A DNA stretch of 64,000 bases from Capsulimonas corticalis (GTDB lineage: Bacteria > Armatimonadota > Armatimonadia > Armatimonadales > Capsulimonadaceae): assembly GCF_003574315.2 (NCBI RefSeq), contig NZ_AP025739.1:2294001-2358000 (forward strand). Direction: 5' to 3'. Numbering within the stretch: the stretch's first letter is position 1; each line of letters starts with the position of its first letter. Under the pieces are notes generated by a model that made no database searches, was not told the origin of the DNA, and worked only from the letters and a program-made list of their open reading frames with translations. Of this stretch, positions 16,082-24,944 are shown piece by piece. Position numbers and translations under genes: made by a program.

Positions 16082-18175
16082 TCACCCCTTCTCCGCTGGA
16101 GATAACCGCAGCAGCGCCGCGCCGTGCGCGGGAATGGAGATCGTCAGCCCCTCGCCCACCGGCCCGAGGTCCGCGCGCTTCCACAGGTCGCGCGCGGTCC
16201 ATCGGCCGCTAAGATGCAGGTCGGCGGCGGTCACGACGGCGCCGGCGTCGAAATCCCCCCGGTTGAAGATCCCCACTGCTTGAGAACCATCGGCGAGCGG
16301 CCTCGCCCAGATGTCGATATCGTCGTGCTGGGCGGCGCGCGCCGCCGCGTGTCCAGCGGCGTCCTGATCGATCGCGAGGACTTCGGGGTTGGTCAGCAGA
16401 GCGAGCGTCCAGGCGTCGTTGTCCGGCAGGTTGGCGCCGACCATCAGCGGAGAGGGAAGCAGGGACCAGAGCGACATCAGCGTGATCTGCTCGGCGCGGC
16501 TGAAACGCGTTTGGCGGTCCGGATCGACGCTGCGGTTGTTGACGGATAGGCGCCCGAGCGGCAGCATGTCGGCGTCGGGCCAGTGGCCTTGGCCGACGGA
16601 GCCCCGCCAGCGCTCGGCGAGCGTGAACTCGTGGTCCAAAGTATCCCAGCGATCCCAGAAATCGTCCGAAACGCGCCAGAGGTTCGCGTGCGACCGCACG
16701 TGCGCGGCGCTGGCGATCGGCGTCTCGCCGGGCGAGAGGCTGTAGACGATGGCGCGGCCGCATTTGCGAATGGCGTCGTCAACGGCTTCGATCTCCGCCG
16801 TATGATAGGGGCGCGAGGTGTCGTCCATCTTGATATAGTCCACGCCCCACGACGCGTAGAGCCGAAAGATCGAATCGTAGTAGGCGCGTCCCGCCGGCGT
16901 GTCGCCCCGCACGCCGTACATGTCCGCGAGCCACGGGCAGTTATCCGCCGTGTTCGCGGCGTCCGCCGCATGGAACGGCGAGCCTTCGATTGGCAGGTTC
17001 GCCTTCACGGCGTTTCTGGGAATCCCGCGCATGATATGGATCCCGAACTTCAGGCCCATGGCGTGGATCTTGTCGCCGAGCGCCTGAAACCCCGCGCCGC
17101 CGGCGGACGACGGGAACCGGACGGCGTTGGGAATAAGCCGTCCAAAGGCGTCCATATCGAGCGCTTCTCCCTCATGGCCGTTCAGCGGCTGATGGATGGC
17201 GTCCGGTTCATACCACCGATAATCCACCACAACATACTCCCACCCGAACGGCTGCATCTCCTTGACGAGATACGCCGCATTGGACAGAACCTCGGCCTCG
17301 GTGACGCTCTGGCCGAAGCAGTCATAGCTGTTCCAGCCCATCGGCGGCGTTAGCGCGAGCGACTGGCCGGCAATGATGCGAACCGTCTGATCGTCATGTC
17401 CATGGGAGTTCGCGGCGCGCACCCGCACGGAATAAGCCCCGGCTTTCGCGACGCGGCCCGTGACGGTTCCGGTCGCCGCGTTCAGCGTGAGCCCCTGCGG
17501 CAGTCCCTTCATGGAGAACGACAGCGGCCGCGCGCCGGTCGCCGCGACCGTCCAGACCATCGGCGCGCCGGGGTGTGTTCCGATCACGAACGGCGGCCGG
17601 ATCTTTGGCCCGGCGGGCATGCCCTCCATGGAGACGACGGGCGTGGCTGCCGCGAGCGTCGCCGTTTGCGGCGGCGCGCCCTGATAGGTAAACTGCGCGT
17701 CGGCCCAATCGGCGTGATCGTAATAGAGAGCGTCGCCGCCGGTGGTGACGCGCAGCACGATCTGTTTGAGCCCCGTCACATCGACATCGGCTTTCGCGGG
17801 CGGCATCCCCTTGCGCATCACGCCGCTGCGCCATAAGATCTGATGCTTGTTTCCGAGCACCTGAAACTCCACGCTTCCGATATCGTTGGGAATCTCATCA
17901 TCCACCCCCACCGTCGCCGCGAAGCGCGTGGCGCCGTTCACATCCACCGCCAGCAGCCCCGGCGCATGCGTCCCGAACCCATGCGCGTACGCCTGTCCGG
18001 CGAGGGTGATCGGCTTCCCATCCACCGCTTTATCGATCTGCGGCGCTCCATAGCCCTGAGTCGCTTTGGAGAGGTCCAGCGCCGAGAGCAAGACCGTGTC
18101 GGCTCGCGCTCCGGCGGCAAAGAGGACAATGGCCGCCGTGGCCATTGCGGCGTGCGGAATCTGTCGAGATTTCAT
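16082..18175 (-). CDS. Secreted GH27 alpha-galactosidase with NPCBM and Ig-like domains
   Basis: 697 residues. A signal peptide (ends GARA) precedes an NPCBM carbohydrate-binding domain at about 27-170 (AHGFGTHAPGLLAVDVNG, FAATVGVDDE, VEFQVLGN). A putative Ig domain follows at about 195-275 (LPQGLTLNAATGTVTGR). The GH27 barrel starts at PPMGWNSYDCFG, with nucleophile Asp451 in YIKMDD and the acid/base in RVSDDFWDRW (Asp504/505). GH27 enzymes release terminal alpha-galactose. It lies 93 bases downstream of a prepilin gene in the same direction and probably shares regulation with it. Confidence 0.93.
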   Translation of the reverse strand: MKSRQIPHAAMATAAIVLFAAGARADTVLLSALDLSKATQGYGAPQIDKAVDGKPITLAGQAYAHGFGTHAPGLLAVDVNGATRFAATVGVDDEIPNDIGSVEFQVLGNKHQILWRSGVMRKGMPPAKADVDVTGLKQIVLRVTTGGDALYYDHADWADAQFTYQGAPPQTATLAAATPVVSMEGMPAGPKIRPPFVIGTHPGAPMVWTVAATGARPLSFSMKGLPQGLTLNAATGTVTGRVAKAGAYSVRVRAANSHGHDDQTVRIIAGQSLALTPPMGWNSYDCFGQSVTEAEVLSNAAYLVKEMQPFGWEYVVVDYRWYEPDAIHQPLNGHEGEALDMDAFGRLIPNAVRFPSSAGGAGFQALGDKIHAMGLKFGIHIMRGIPRNAVKANLPIEGSPFHAADAANTADNCPWLADMYGVRGDTPAGRAYYDSIFRLYASWGVDYIKMDDTSRPYHTAEIEAVDDAIRKCGRAIVYSLSPGETPIASAAHVRSHANLWRVSDDFWDRWDTLDHEFTLAERWRGSVGQGHWPDADMLPLGRLSVNNRSVDPDRQTRFSRAEQITLMSLWSLLPSPLMVGANLPDNDAWTLALLTNPEVLAIDQDAAGHAAARAAQHDDIDIWARPLADGSQAVGIFNRGDFDAGAVVTAADLHLSGRWTARDLWKRADLGPVGEGLTISIPAHGAALLRLSPAEKG

Positions 18176-18268
18176 GGTTTACGAGTTCGCCTTAAACACA
18201 CAAGAAACCTCCGACCGCGATGGCGATCGGAGGCTGGGAGAGAAACGATAACCGGGACGCCGCCCGGT

Positions 18269-19048
18269 TTAATCGGGGAACTTGCGGCCCGCTCCAAGCT
18301 GCGGGGCGCCGTCGGCGGAGTATTCGTAGCCGGGGAACGTCGCGCTTGGGAACTGCTTATTCGCCGAAGTGCTCTTCGATTGATCCCACAGCGCCGCCTT
18401 GACGTGCCCGTCGGCGTACAGGAAGTTCGCGAGGTGGTCGAAGTGCGGCCAACCGGCGGCAAAACCGACCGTGTCCAGCGATTGGACATCCGAGCAATAG
18501 CCCCAGTCCTGATAGATGTGGCCGCCGCCGAAGGCGCACCAGCCTCGCTCGACCAGTTCAATGGTTTTGCTTGGCGAGGGAACGGCCGCGAGGGAAGCGC
18601 CGACGCTCGATTGCTGGTAGTCGATCAAGTGCGTCGCCACGGCGTAAGATCGCTTGACGTTGCCGCCAACGCCGGGAAGGAGCGTCAAAGGCGGCAGCGC
18701 GTCGTCGGGGCATCCCAGGACGGCGGTGCTTTTCACATATGGCTGGATCGCGACATCCCAGGTGACCGGTGTTCCCGCCGAATTGAGGTAGGGAGGATTC
18801 GCCCATGCGTCGACGCTGGTGAAGGCGTTGTTGCCGCTGGGCCACAGCTCGTCGTTATCCTGAATGTACTGCATAAAGCCGATGCCGAGCTGCTTCATAT
18901 TGGACGAACAGCTGGTCTGGCGCGCTTTTTCGCGGGCCTGGGCGAAGACGGGGAAGAGAATGGCGGCGAGGATCGCGATGATAGCGATGACTACGAGTAG
19001 TTCGATCAGTGTGAAGCCGCGCAGCTTCCGTGAGTTTAACAATTTCAT
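18269..19048 (-). CDS. DUF1559-type prepilin (pseudopilin)
   Basis: 259 residues. The N-terminus has the type IV prepilin signal ([18 protein letters not shown]), with cleavage predicted after Gly and methylation of Phe. [18 protein letters not shown] follows, the hallmark of the DUF1559 family, and near the C-terminus the family H-x-G-x-[11 protein letters not shown] motif. CAGGAGA is placed well before the ATG. Homologues are highly multicopy in Planctomycetota and Armatimonadota and are thought to be displayed on the cell surface. It is divergent from an AraC regulator and followed by the GH27 gene. Confidence 0.93.
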   Translation of the reverse strand: MKLLNSRKLRGFTLIELLVVIAIIAILAAILFPVFAQAREKARQTSCSSNMKQLGIGFMQYIQDNDELWPSGNNAFTSVDAWANPPYLNSAGTPVTWDVAIQPYVKSTAVLGCPDDALPPLTLLPGVGGNVKRSYAVATHLIDYQQSSVGASLAAVPSPSKTIELVERGWCAFGGGHIYQDWGYCSDVQSLDTVGFAAGWPHFDHLANFLYADGHVKAALWDQSKSTSANKQFPSATFPGYEYSADGAPQLGAGRKFPD

Positions 19049-19060
19049 GACGCTTCTCCT

Positions 19061-19076
19061 GTGGCGAATTCGCCAC
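19061..19076. promoter_or_regulatory. 16-bp perfect palindrome GTGGCGAATTCGCCAC
   Basis: A perfect palindrome lies immediately upstream of the ribosome-binding site of the prepilin gene (minus strand) and within the divergent region shared with the AraC gene. It could be an operator or, in the prepilin mRNA leader, a hairpin masking the AGGAG. Confidence 0.45.
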
Positions 19077-19099
19077 GCTTGCCAATAAGGGACGATGCT

Positions 19100-19148
19100 T
19101 GCAAATCTGCAAATAAGACTTGATAATTCTACTACGGCGTGCTACGAT
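19100..19148 (+). promoter_or_regulatory. Promoter and direct repeats upstream of the AraC regulator
   Basis: TTGATA (19120-19125) and TACGAT (19143-19148) have a 17-base spacer, placing transcription start at about the ATG (19154), so the mRNA may be leaderless; no ribosome-binding site is visible. TGCAAAT occurs twice at 19100-19106 and 19108-19114, an 8-base direct repeat that could be a regulator half-site pair. Confidence 0.4.
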
Positions 19149-19153
19149 ACGCA

Positions 19154-19921
19154 ATGCACGCAAATGGAAGTTTATTGCACCAGGCTCCAAGCCCTTTTCG
19201 AAACGCCGGCGTCGCCATCGCGGCGATCGGGCAGGATTTCCCGTTTCACCAGGATCAATTCTGGGAGGTCATGTACCTGCGCAGCGGCCATATCACCTGC
19301 CAGCAGGGAGCGGAGCGCTTCGCGATGCACCCCGGCATGATCATTATTCACCCGCCGCGCGTGACGCATGCGGACTTCGCGACGACGGCGTATCTCACCT
19401 ACTATCTCTGGGTGGACTCCGATATGGCCGCCACGTGGCCGCGCTTGTGCTATGACGACGAGCATAAGAGCCTGGAGCGCGTCTGCCAGTCCGTTCTCCA
19501 GGAATGGGGCGCCCGAAACCCTGACCGAAACCGGATGCTGAGCTTGCTCTACGACCAGATGAATCTGCTGCTGACGCGGGAAAACAGCGTCAAATCCTCC
19601 GCCGGAGAAGCCGTCGTGGCGGCGGCGGAACAGGTAATGGAGGCCAACTACCGGGAAAAGCTGACCGTGGGGGAGGTCGCCCGGCGGATCGGGGCGTCTG
19701 CGTCCTCGCTGCACGCGCACTTCGCGCGTCTGCGCGGGCAGACGCCGATGGAGCGCCTCCAGGAGATCCGGCTCCGTCACGCCCTCGCCCAGTTGCACCA
19801 CACTACGCTGACCCTCGATTCCATCGCCACTCTCTGCGGCTACCATTCGGCCAGCCATCTCAGCCGCCATGTCAAGTCGGTCACCGGGGAAAGTCCGGGG
19901 CGGCTGCGCGTGCGCGAGTAA
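19154..19921 (+). CDS. AraC-family transcriptional regulator
   Basis: 255 residues from ATG 19154; an upstream GTG at 19139 is less likely because it overlaps the -10 box. The N-terminal cupin (FWEVMYLRSGHITCQQGAERF, HPGMIIIHPPRVTHAD) is followed by two helix-turn-helices (LTVGEVARRIGASASSLHAHF; TLDSIATLCGYHSASHLSRHF-like with TGESPGRLR). Its position, divergent from the prepilin and GH27 genes, suggests it activates them in response to a sugar. The architecture repeats at 61.2-64 kb. Confidence 0.9.
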   Translation: MHANGSLLHQAPSPFRNAGVAIAAIGQDFPFHQDQFWEVMYLRSGHITCQQGAERFAMHPGMIIIHPPRVTHADFATTAYLTYYLWVDSDMAATWPRLCYDDEHKSLERVCQSVLQEWGARNPDRNRMLSLLYDQMNLLLTRENSVKSSAGEAVVAAAEQVMEANYREKLTVGEVARRIGASASSLHAHFARLRGQTPMERLQEIRLRHALAQLHHTTLTLDSIATLCGYHSASHLSRHVKSVTGESPGRLRVRE

Positions 19922-19970
19922 CTTCATCCGTGGGTATATCCATACTGCACGACGGATGAAGGAGCAGCCC

Positions 19971-20288
19971 ATGGGTTTTGACCAATATCACGAGCCGGCC
20001 GATGAATTGCCGGATGAAGTACGGACCTTCGCGCGGATGATCGCGTCGCTGGGAGAAGAAGCGGAGGCGATCAACTGGTACGAACAGCGCATTTCCGTGG
20101 AGAAAGACAAAGACGCCGCCGCGATTATGCGCAATGCTCAGCTGGAGGAGTTCAAACACTTCGGCATGGATCTTGAATTTTTGCTGCGCCGCAAGCCGCA
20201 GTGGCGCAAGACCTTGCAGGGCATTCTGTTCCAGGACGGCGATATCGTCGAGAATGGCGAGCACGCCGAAGAAGACGCCGACAAGTAA
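19971..20288 (+). CDS. Encapsulated-ferritin-like protein (EncFtn family), orphan
   Basis: 105 residues from ATG 19971 (GAAGGAG upstream). Two helices carry EEAEAINWYEQR and NAQLEEFKHFGMDLEFLLRR. Aligned by eye with the Rhodospirillum rubrum EncFtn, Glu30, Glu60 and His63 match the ferroxidase ligands Glu32, Glu62 and His65; Glu29, Glu32 and Trp36 also match. EncFtn proteins form annular decamers that oxidise Fe(II) inside encapsulin shells. Here the tail is acidic (GEHAEEDADK) and shows no encapsulin-targeting peptide, and no shell gene is adjacent. Ferroxidase activity is inferred; iron storage is not. Confidence 0.85.
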   Translation: MGFDQYHEPADELPDEVRTFARMIASLGEEAEAINWYEQRISVEKDKDAAAIMRNAQLEEFKHFGMDLEFLLRRKPQWRKTLQGILFQDGDIVENGEHAEEDADK

Positions 20289-20478
20289 TATCGATGACCA
20301 TCGATCTCCGCGACGTCCTCGGGACCCAGCTCCCGGGGGCGTTTCTTTTCGCCCTCATGTTTTCACCGCGTAACCACTATCCACTTTCCCCGCAAACGTG
20401 CCGATAATAGACCGTCGTACAAAATTTGCACGCTGCTTTTCCCGTCGAATGAGGGAAGGGCGATTAACAGGCGGTTCC

Positions 20479-22677
20479 ATGCAGCCACTCGGCTTTCACA
20501 ATCTGACTGCGCGTCGCAGCGCGCGCTGGGAACTTTGGCGGGGATTGCCCTGTCTTGTTTTCCTTGGATCCCTGGTCGTTGCGGCCAGCATTTGGATAGT
20601 CGTGGCGCATCTCAATCGCCGGGATTTTGACGCCTACAACCGCCAGACGGTTGTCAGCGTTCAGCGGGAGATCGCGACGCGGCTGCAAGCGCGTCTGCGG
20701 AACCTGACGGGGTTCTCCGACCAGTGGAGCGTGTGGGGGGAGCCGCCGGCGGACCGCTGGCGCTTCGATGTCCAGCTGTTCGAAAAGGCTTACCCGGAAT
20801 GCCGATCCATCGCTTTGACCGACGCGAATGCGCGGATCCAGCGCTCCGTCGAGACGACGCCGGGGAGCGATCCGCAGAGCGCGCCCGGAAGAGTTCTCTT
20901 TTCGAATCTTTCGGATTCGGATCGCACGGCGCTCGCCATCGCGACGAAGACGGGAACACCGGTCGTCCTGACCTGCCGGAACCACGGCCAGGACAATCCG
21001 TCGCTGCAAGTCGTTTTGCCCTTGTCTCACCAGAGCCGGCGTGATGGATATTTTGTCGCCTGCTTCGACACGATGCGGGAAATCCAGACAGTCTCGAAGC
21101 ACCTCGCGCCGGGGTATGACATTGCCGTATACGCGGGAGACCAGCGGATTTTTCACCGCGCGAAGCTGGAGCCGACGCCGGCGCAGTCGGTTTGGGTGCA
21201 GGAAGCTGCGGCGCCCTACGGCGGGCAGACCCTGAGGACGCGTCTTTGGCCCAGCCCCAGTATGGCCGATACGGTCACCACCAGCTATGTCGGCCTGGCC
21301 TTTGTCGCCGGCGTCAGCGTGTCTCTCCTGCTGGCCTGGCTGGTCGCGCTGACGATTGCGAACCGCCGCCGCGCCGATGAGAGCGCGGAGATCAATCACG
21401 CCCTGGAGATGCAGATCGCCGAGCGCTTGATCGCGGAGCAGGAGCTCCAGCGGATCTCGGCTGAGACGGAGGTGATCTTCGCCTCCATTCCCTCGATCTT
21501 GATCGGGGCGGATGCGGACGGCGTCGTCACGACGTGGAACGCTGCGGCTCGTCTCGCCTTTGGAGTGGCGTCCTCGGACGCCCTGGGTGAACCGCTGGAG
21601 CGCTGCGCCGTGGCCTGGCGCTGGGAGCAGATCTCGGAAGCGGTGGCGGAGTGCCGTGAGAGCGGCGCGATGGTCACGCTGGAGCACGTGCATTTTCAGC
21701 GCACCGACAAAAGCGAAGGCGTTTTGCAGCTGCGGATAACCCCGATCCGTCTGCCCGGAGGCGGCGACAACGAGGGGCTGTTGATCCTGGGAACGGACAT
21801 CACCGAGCAGCAGATCTTAGAGACCCAGCTGGCGCAGTCGCAAAAGCTGGAATCCATCGGGCAGCTCGCGGCGGGAATCGCGCATGAGATCAACACTCCG
21901 ATCCAGTATGTCGGAGACAACACGCGGTTTCTCGGCGATGCGTTTCAAGACTTGAAGGGGATGATCGACTGCTACGAGCAGCTGATCGATATCGCGGCGT
22001 TAGCCGGAGCGCCCGCGGCGCAGCTGGAGCGCGCGAAGGAAGCGCTCGCCGACGCGGACGCGCCCTATCTGATGGAGGAGATCCCCAAGGCGATCTCCCA
22101 GTCGCTCGAAGGCGTGGAGCGCGTGGCCCATCTGGTGCGCGCGATGAAGGATTTCTCTCACCCGAGCTCCGGCGAAAAGACGCTGGTCGATATCAACCGC
22201 GCGATCGACAGCACGATCACCGTCGCCCGCAACGAGTGGAAGTATGTCGCCGAAATGGCGCTTGACCTCGATCCGGCTCTGCCGATGATTCCGTGCCTCC
22301 CGGGCGAAATGAACCAGGTCATTCTCAATATGGTCGTCAACGCCGCGCATGCGATCGGCGATGTCGTCGGCTCCGATGGGGGCGATAAAGGAGAGATACG
22401 CATTCGCACTCGCCAGGACGGCGATTGGATTGAAATCCGTATTTCGGACACCGGAAGCGGCATGAGCGAAGAGGTGAAAAATCGCATCTTCGATCCGTTC
22501 TTCACGACCAAGGAGGTCGGACGAGGCACGGGACAGGGCCTTTCCATTTCCCGCGCCGTGATCATCGAGCGTCACGGCGGCGCCATCGCGGTAGAAACGG
22601 CGATTGGCTCGGGCACAACCTTTTCCATTCGGCTGCCGATCAGCGGCGGTCAGAATCTTCAATCGGAGGCGGCATGA
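20479..22677 (+). CDS. Membrane sensor histidine kinase (CHASE4-like, PAS, HisKA, HATPase)
   Basis: 732 residues from ATG 20479 (AGGCGG upstream). One helix (CLVFLGSLVVAASIWIVVAH) precedes a periplasmic domain of about 230 residues resembling CHASE4 (NLTGFSDQWSVWGEP, and GYDIAVYAGDQRIF). A second helix (YVGLAFVAGVSVSLLLAWLV) is followed by a PAS domain (SILIGADADGVVTTWNAAA), the H-box with His469 in GIAHEINTPIQYVGDN, and an ATPase domain with N (VVNAAHAIGD), G1 (DTGSGM) and G2 (GRGTGQGLSIS) boxes. Its stop overlaps the start of the next receiver gene by ATGA, so the proteins are translationally coupled. Confidence 0.92.
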   Translation: MQPLGFHNLTARRSARWELWRGLPCLVFLGSLVVAASIWIVVAHLNRRDFDAYNRQTVVSVQREIATRLQARLRNLTGFSDQWSVWGEPPADRWRFDVQLFEKAYPECRSIALTDANARIQRSVETTPGSDPQSAPGRVLFSNLSDSDRTALAIATKTGTPVVLTCRNHGQDNPSLQVVLPLSHQSRRDGYFVACFDTMREIQTVSKHLAPGYDIAVYAGDQRIFHRAKLEPTPAQSVWVQEAAAPYGGQTLRTRLWPSPSMADTVTTSYVGLAFVAGVSVSLLLAWLVALTIANRRRADESAEINHALEMQIAERLIAEQELQRISAETEVIFASIPSILIGADADGVVTTWNAAARLAFGVASSDALGEPLERCAVAWRWEQISEAVAECRESGAMVTLEHVHFQRTDKSEGVLQLRITPIRLPGGGDNEGLLILGTDITEQQILETQLAQSQKLESIGQLAAGIAHEINTPIQYVGDNTRFLGDAFQDLKGMIDCYEQLIDIAALAGAPAAQLERAKEALADADAPYLMEEIPKAISQSLEGVERVAHLVRAMKDFSHPSSGEKTLVDINRAIDSTITVARNEWKYVAEMALDLDPALPMIPCLPGEMNQVILNMVVNAAHAIGDVVGSDGGDKGEIRIRTRQDGDWIEIRISDTGSGMSEEVKNRIFDPFFTTKEVGRGTGQGLSISRAVIIERHGGAIAVETAIGSGTTFSIRLPISGGQNLQSEAA

Positions 22678-23705
22678 AACGCGAGATCCTATTTGTTGAC
22701 GATGAGCCCAATGTGCTCCAAGGGCTGCAGCGGATGCTGCGACCGCTGCGTGACGTTTGGAATGTCAAATTTGCCGAGGGCGGCGCGCAGGCGCTCCAGA
22801 TGCTGGCCGAAGCCCCCTTCGATGTGGTTGTCTCCGATATGCGGATGCCCGGCATGAGCGGCTCGCAGCTGCTCAGCGCCGTGCGTGACCGGCATCCTCA
22901 GATCATTCGAGTGATTCTTTCCGGGCAGTCCGAGAAGGAGTTTATTCTGGAAGCCGTGACCGCCGCGCACCAATTTCTTTCGAAGCCGTGCGAGGCTGAG
23001 GTGCTGAAGGCGACGATTACGCGAGCCTGCCTGCTTCGGGACGGCGTCAGCAATCCGGAGACTCAGGCGCTCGTCTCCAGCCTGAAAGCGTTGCCGGTCA
23101 GCCCCAGCATTCACGCGGAGCTGTGCGATCTGCTGGCGACCGAGGGAACTTCCCTGCAAAAGGTCGGTCAGACGGTTGCCGGCTGCCTTGGCATGAGCGC
23201 GAAGGTGCTGCAGCTGGTCAACTCCGCCTTCTTCGGACTGCCGCGCGTCGTCGCGAGCCCGGCGGAAGCGGTCGTGCTGCTCGGCGCCGACACCATGAAA
23301 TCGCTGACGCTGAGCTGCCAGATCTTTCAGCCGTACGCCGGCCCGCCCAGCGAGATCGCCTGGCGCGAGGAGCTCTGGTCGAGCAGCCGCGCCGGCGCGG
23401 AGCGCAACGAAGCGCGCGCGCAGTCTCAGGGACTGGACGCGCGCGCGTCTCAGGCGTCCGCCACCGTTGGCCTGCTCCGGGACTGCGGCAAGCTCGTCCT
23501 CGCGGCGCAGCGCCCGGAGGCCTACGCGCAGGTGCTGGATCTGGCCGCCTCGATGGGATGGAGCGCCGCCGAGCGTGAAGTCTTCGGCGCCACCCACGGA
23601 GAAGTGGGCGGCTATCTGCTGGGGCTGTGGGGTCTGCCGTCGGTCGTCGTCGACGCCGTGATCGATCACCACGCGCAGGACGCCCCCCTCGCGCGCGCCG
23701 CTTAG
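22674..23705 (+). CDS. Response regulator with HDOD output domain
   Basis: 343 residues. The receiver domain occupies about 1-120, with phosphoacceptor Asp55 in VVVSDMRMPGMSG, acidic pair DDE near the N-terminus and Lys in LSKPCE. An HDOD domain (about 130-330) follows: LPVSPSIHAELCDLL, SAKVLQLVNSAFFGLPR, SPAEAVVLLGADTMKSL and DCGKLVLA. HDOD proteins are non-enzymatic relatives of HD phosphohydrolases used in signalling and motility control. Overlap with the kinase stop (ATGA) suggests it is the cognate partner. Confidence 0.92.
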   Translation: MKREILFVDDEPNVLQGLQRMLRPLRDVWNVKFAEGGAQALQMLAEAPFDVVVSDMRMPGMSGSQLLSAVRDRHPQIIRVILSGQSEKEFILEAVTAAHQFLSKPCEAEVLKATITRACLLRDGVSNPETQALVSSLKALPVSPSIHAELCDLLATEGTSLQKVGQTVAGCLGMSAKVLQLVNSAFFGLPRVVASPAEAVVLLGADTMKSLTLSCQIFQPYAGPPSEIAWREELWSSSRAGAERNEARAQSQGLDARASQASATVGLLRDCGKLVLAAQRPEAYAQVLDLAASMGWSAAEREVFGATHGEVGGYLLGLWGLPSVVVDAVIDHHAQDAPLARAA

Positions 23706-23760
23706 ACCGCCTTGTTTCGTTTCGCCGGCAGAGACGGCGACGATCCGGAAGTGACCGAAT

Positions 23761-24915
23761 ATGCCAGACAAAATCTTATTTGTTGACGACGATCCGAGTA
23801 TCCTTGACGCCTACCAGCGCACGCTGCACAAGCATCTGCCGATCGAGATCGCTTCCGGCGGCGCCGAGGCGCTGGAGAAGATCCGCACGTCCGGGCCGTA
23901 CAGCGTCGTCGTGACCGATATCCAGATGCCGGTGATGGACGGCATTGAGCTGCTGACGCGCACCAGCGAAATCGCGCCGGACACCGTCCGCATGGTGCTG
24001 ACCGGAAACGGCGGACTGAAAAGCGTCATGGACGCCCTGGAGCACGGCGGCATCTTCCGATATCTGACAAAGCCCGTGCCGCCGGAGAACATGCTCGCGT
24101 CGCTGGAGGCGGGCGTCAAACAGTATCAGCTTCAAGTGGCCGAACGGGACCTGCTGGAAAAGACGCTTCAGGGCAGTATCCGCGTGATGCTGGAGATCTT
24201 ATCGACGGTCAATCCGGAAGTCTTTGGCCGCGCGCAGGCGCTCAAGGGCAGCATGCGCCGGCTGGCGATCTCGCTGAAGCAGGATCAGCTCTGGCGTTTT
24301 GAACTGGGCGCGATGCTCGCGCCGCTGGGCATGGTGACTATCCCGCCCTCCACGCTTTACAAGCTGCGAAAAGGCCAGCCGCTCGGTCCGGTCGAGGAGG
24401 CGCTGCTGCTGCGCTCGCCGGAGATCAGTCACAACTTAATCTCCAATATTCCCCGGCTGGAGGCGGTCGCCAAGATCGTCCTCTACCAGAAGAAGAACTT
24501 CGATGGAACGGGATTTCCGGAGAACAAGGTCGCAGGGGAGGATATTCCACTCGGCGCGCGCATGCTGCGCGTGCTGACGGATCTGACGGAGCTGGAATCG
24601 GGGAGTTTGTCGCGCGCCGGCGCGTTTGTCATGCTGCGCAAGCGGGCAGGGTGGTACGATCCCAAGATGATCGACGCCGTGGCCAACATGGAAGCGGGTT
24701 CACCCGTGGCCGCCCCGGTGGTCGTCACGCTGCCGGTGGCCGTCAAAGATCTGCGCATGGGACAGAAGTTGGCCGGGGATGTCGTCTCGACCGACGGCGC
24801 CGTGCTCGCATCCGCCGGGACGCGATTGACGGCGATGGCGCTGGAGAAGATCCGCAACGCCGTCGAATTGACGGGCGTCCAGGAGCCGATCAGTATCGAA
24901 CGCGAAGCCCGCTAA
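23761..24915 (+). CDS. Response regulator with degenerate HD-GYP domain
   Basis: 384 residues. The receiver has Asp53 in VVVTDIQMPVMDG. The following region aligns with HD-GYP c-di-GMP phosphodiesterases but lacks the metal ligands: the HDxGK position reads APLGMV, and the HHExxDGxGYP position reads YQKKNFDGTGFP, although GEDIPLGARMLRVLTD is intact. It is therefore probably catalytically dead and acts by binding or dimerisation. The C-terminal 70 residues (LRMGQKLAGDVVSTDGAVL, GTRLTAMALEKIR) form a small domain common in such proteins. It is the third gene of the kinase operon, 55 bases after the HDOD gene. Confidence 0.88.
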   Translation: MPDKILFVDDDPSILDAYQRTLHKHLPIEIASGGAEALEKIRTSGPYSVVVTDIQMPVMDGIELLTRTSEIAPDTVRMVLTGNGGLKSVMDALEHGGIFRYLTKPVPPENMLASLEAGVKQYQLQVAERDLLEKTLQGSIRVMLEILSTVNPEVFGRAQALKGSMRRLAISLKQDQLWRFELGAMLAPLGMVTIPPSTLYKLRKGQPLGPVEEALLLRSPEISHNLISNIPRLEAVAKIVLYQKKNFDGTGFPENKVAGEDIPLGARMLRVLTDLTELESGSLSRAGAFVMLRKRAGWYDPKMIDAVANMEAGSPVAAPVVVTLPVAVKDLRMGQKLAGDVVSTDGAVLASAGTRLTAMALEKIRNAVELTGVQEPISIEREAR

Positions 24916-24923
24916 TCGCCAAA

Positions 24924-24944
24924 ATTGATCGGGGATCGATCAAT
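24924..24944. terminator. Hairpin between convergent genes
   Basis: ATTGATCG-GGGAT-CGATCAAT, a perfect 8-bp stem, lies between the response regulator stop (24915) and the kptA stop (24940-24942), overlapping the latter. It could serve both directions. No strong U-tract is present. Confidence 0.4.
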
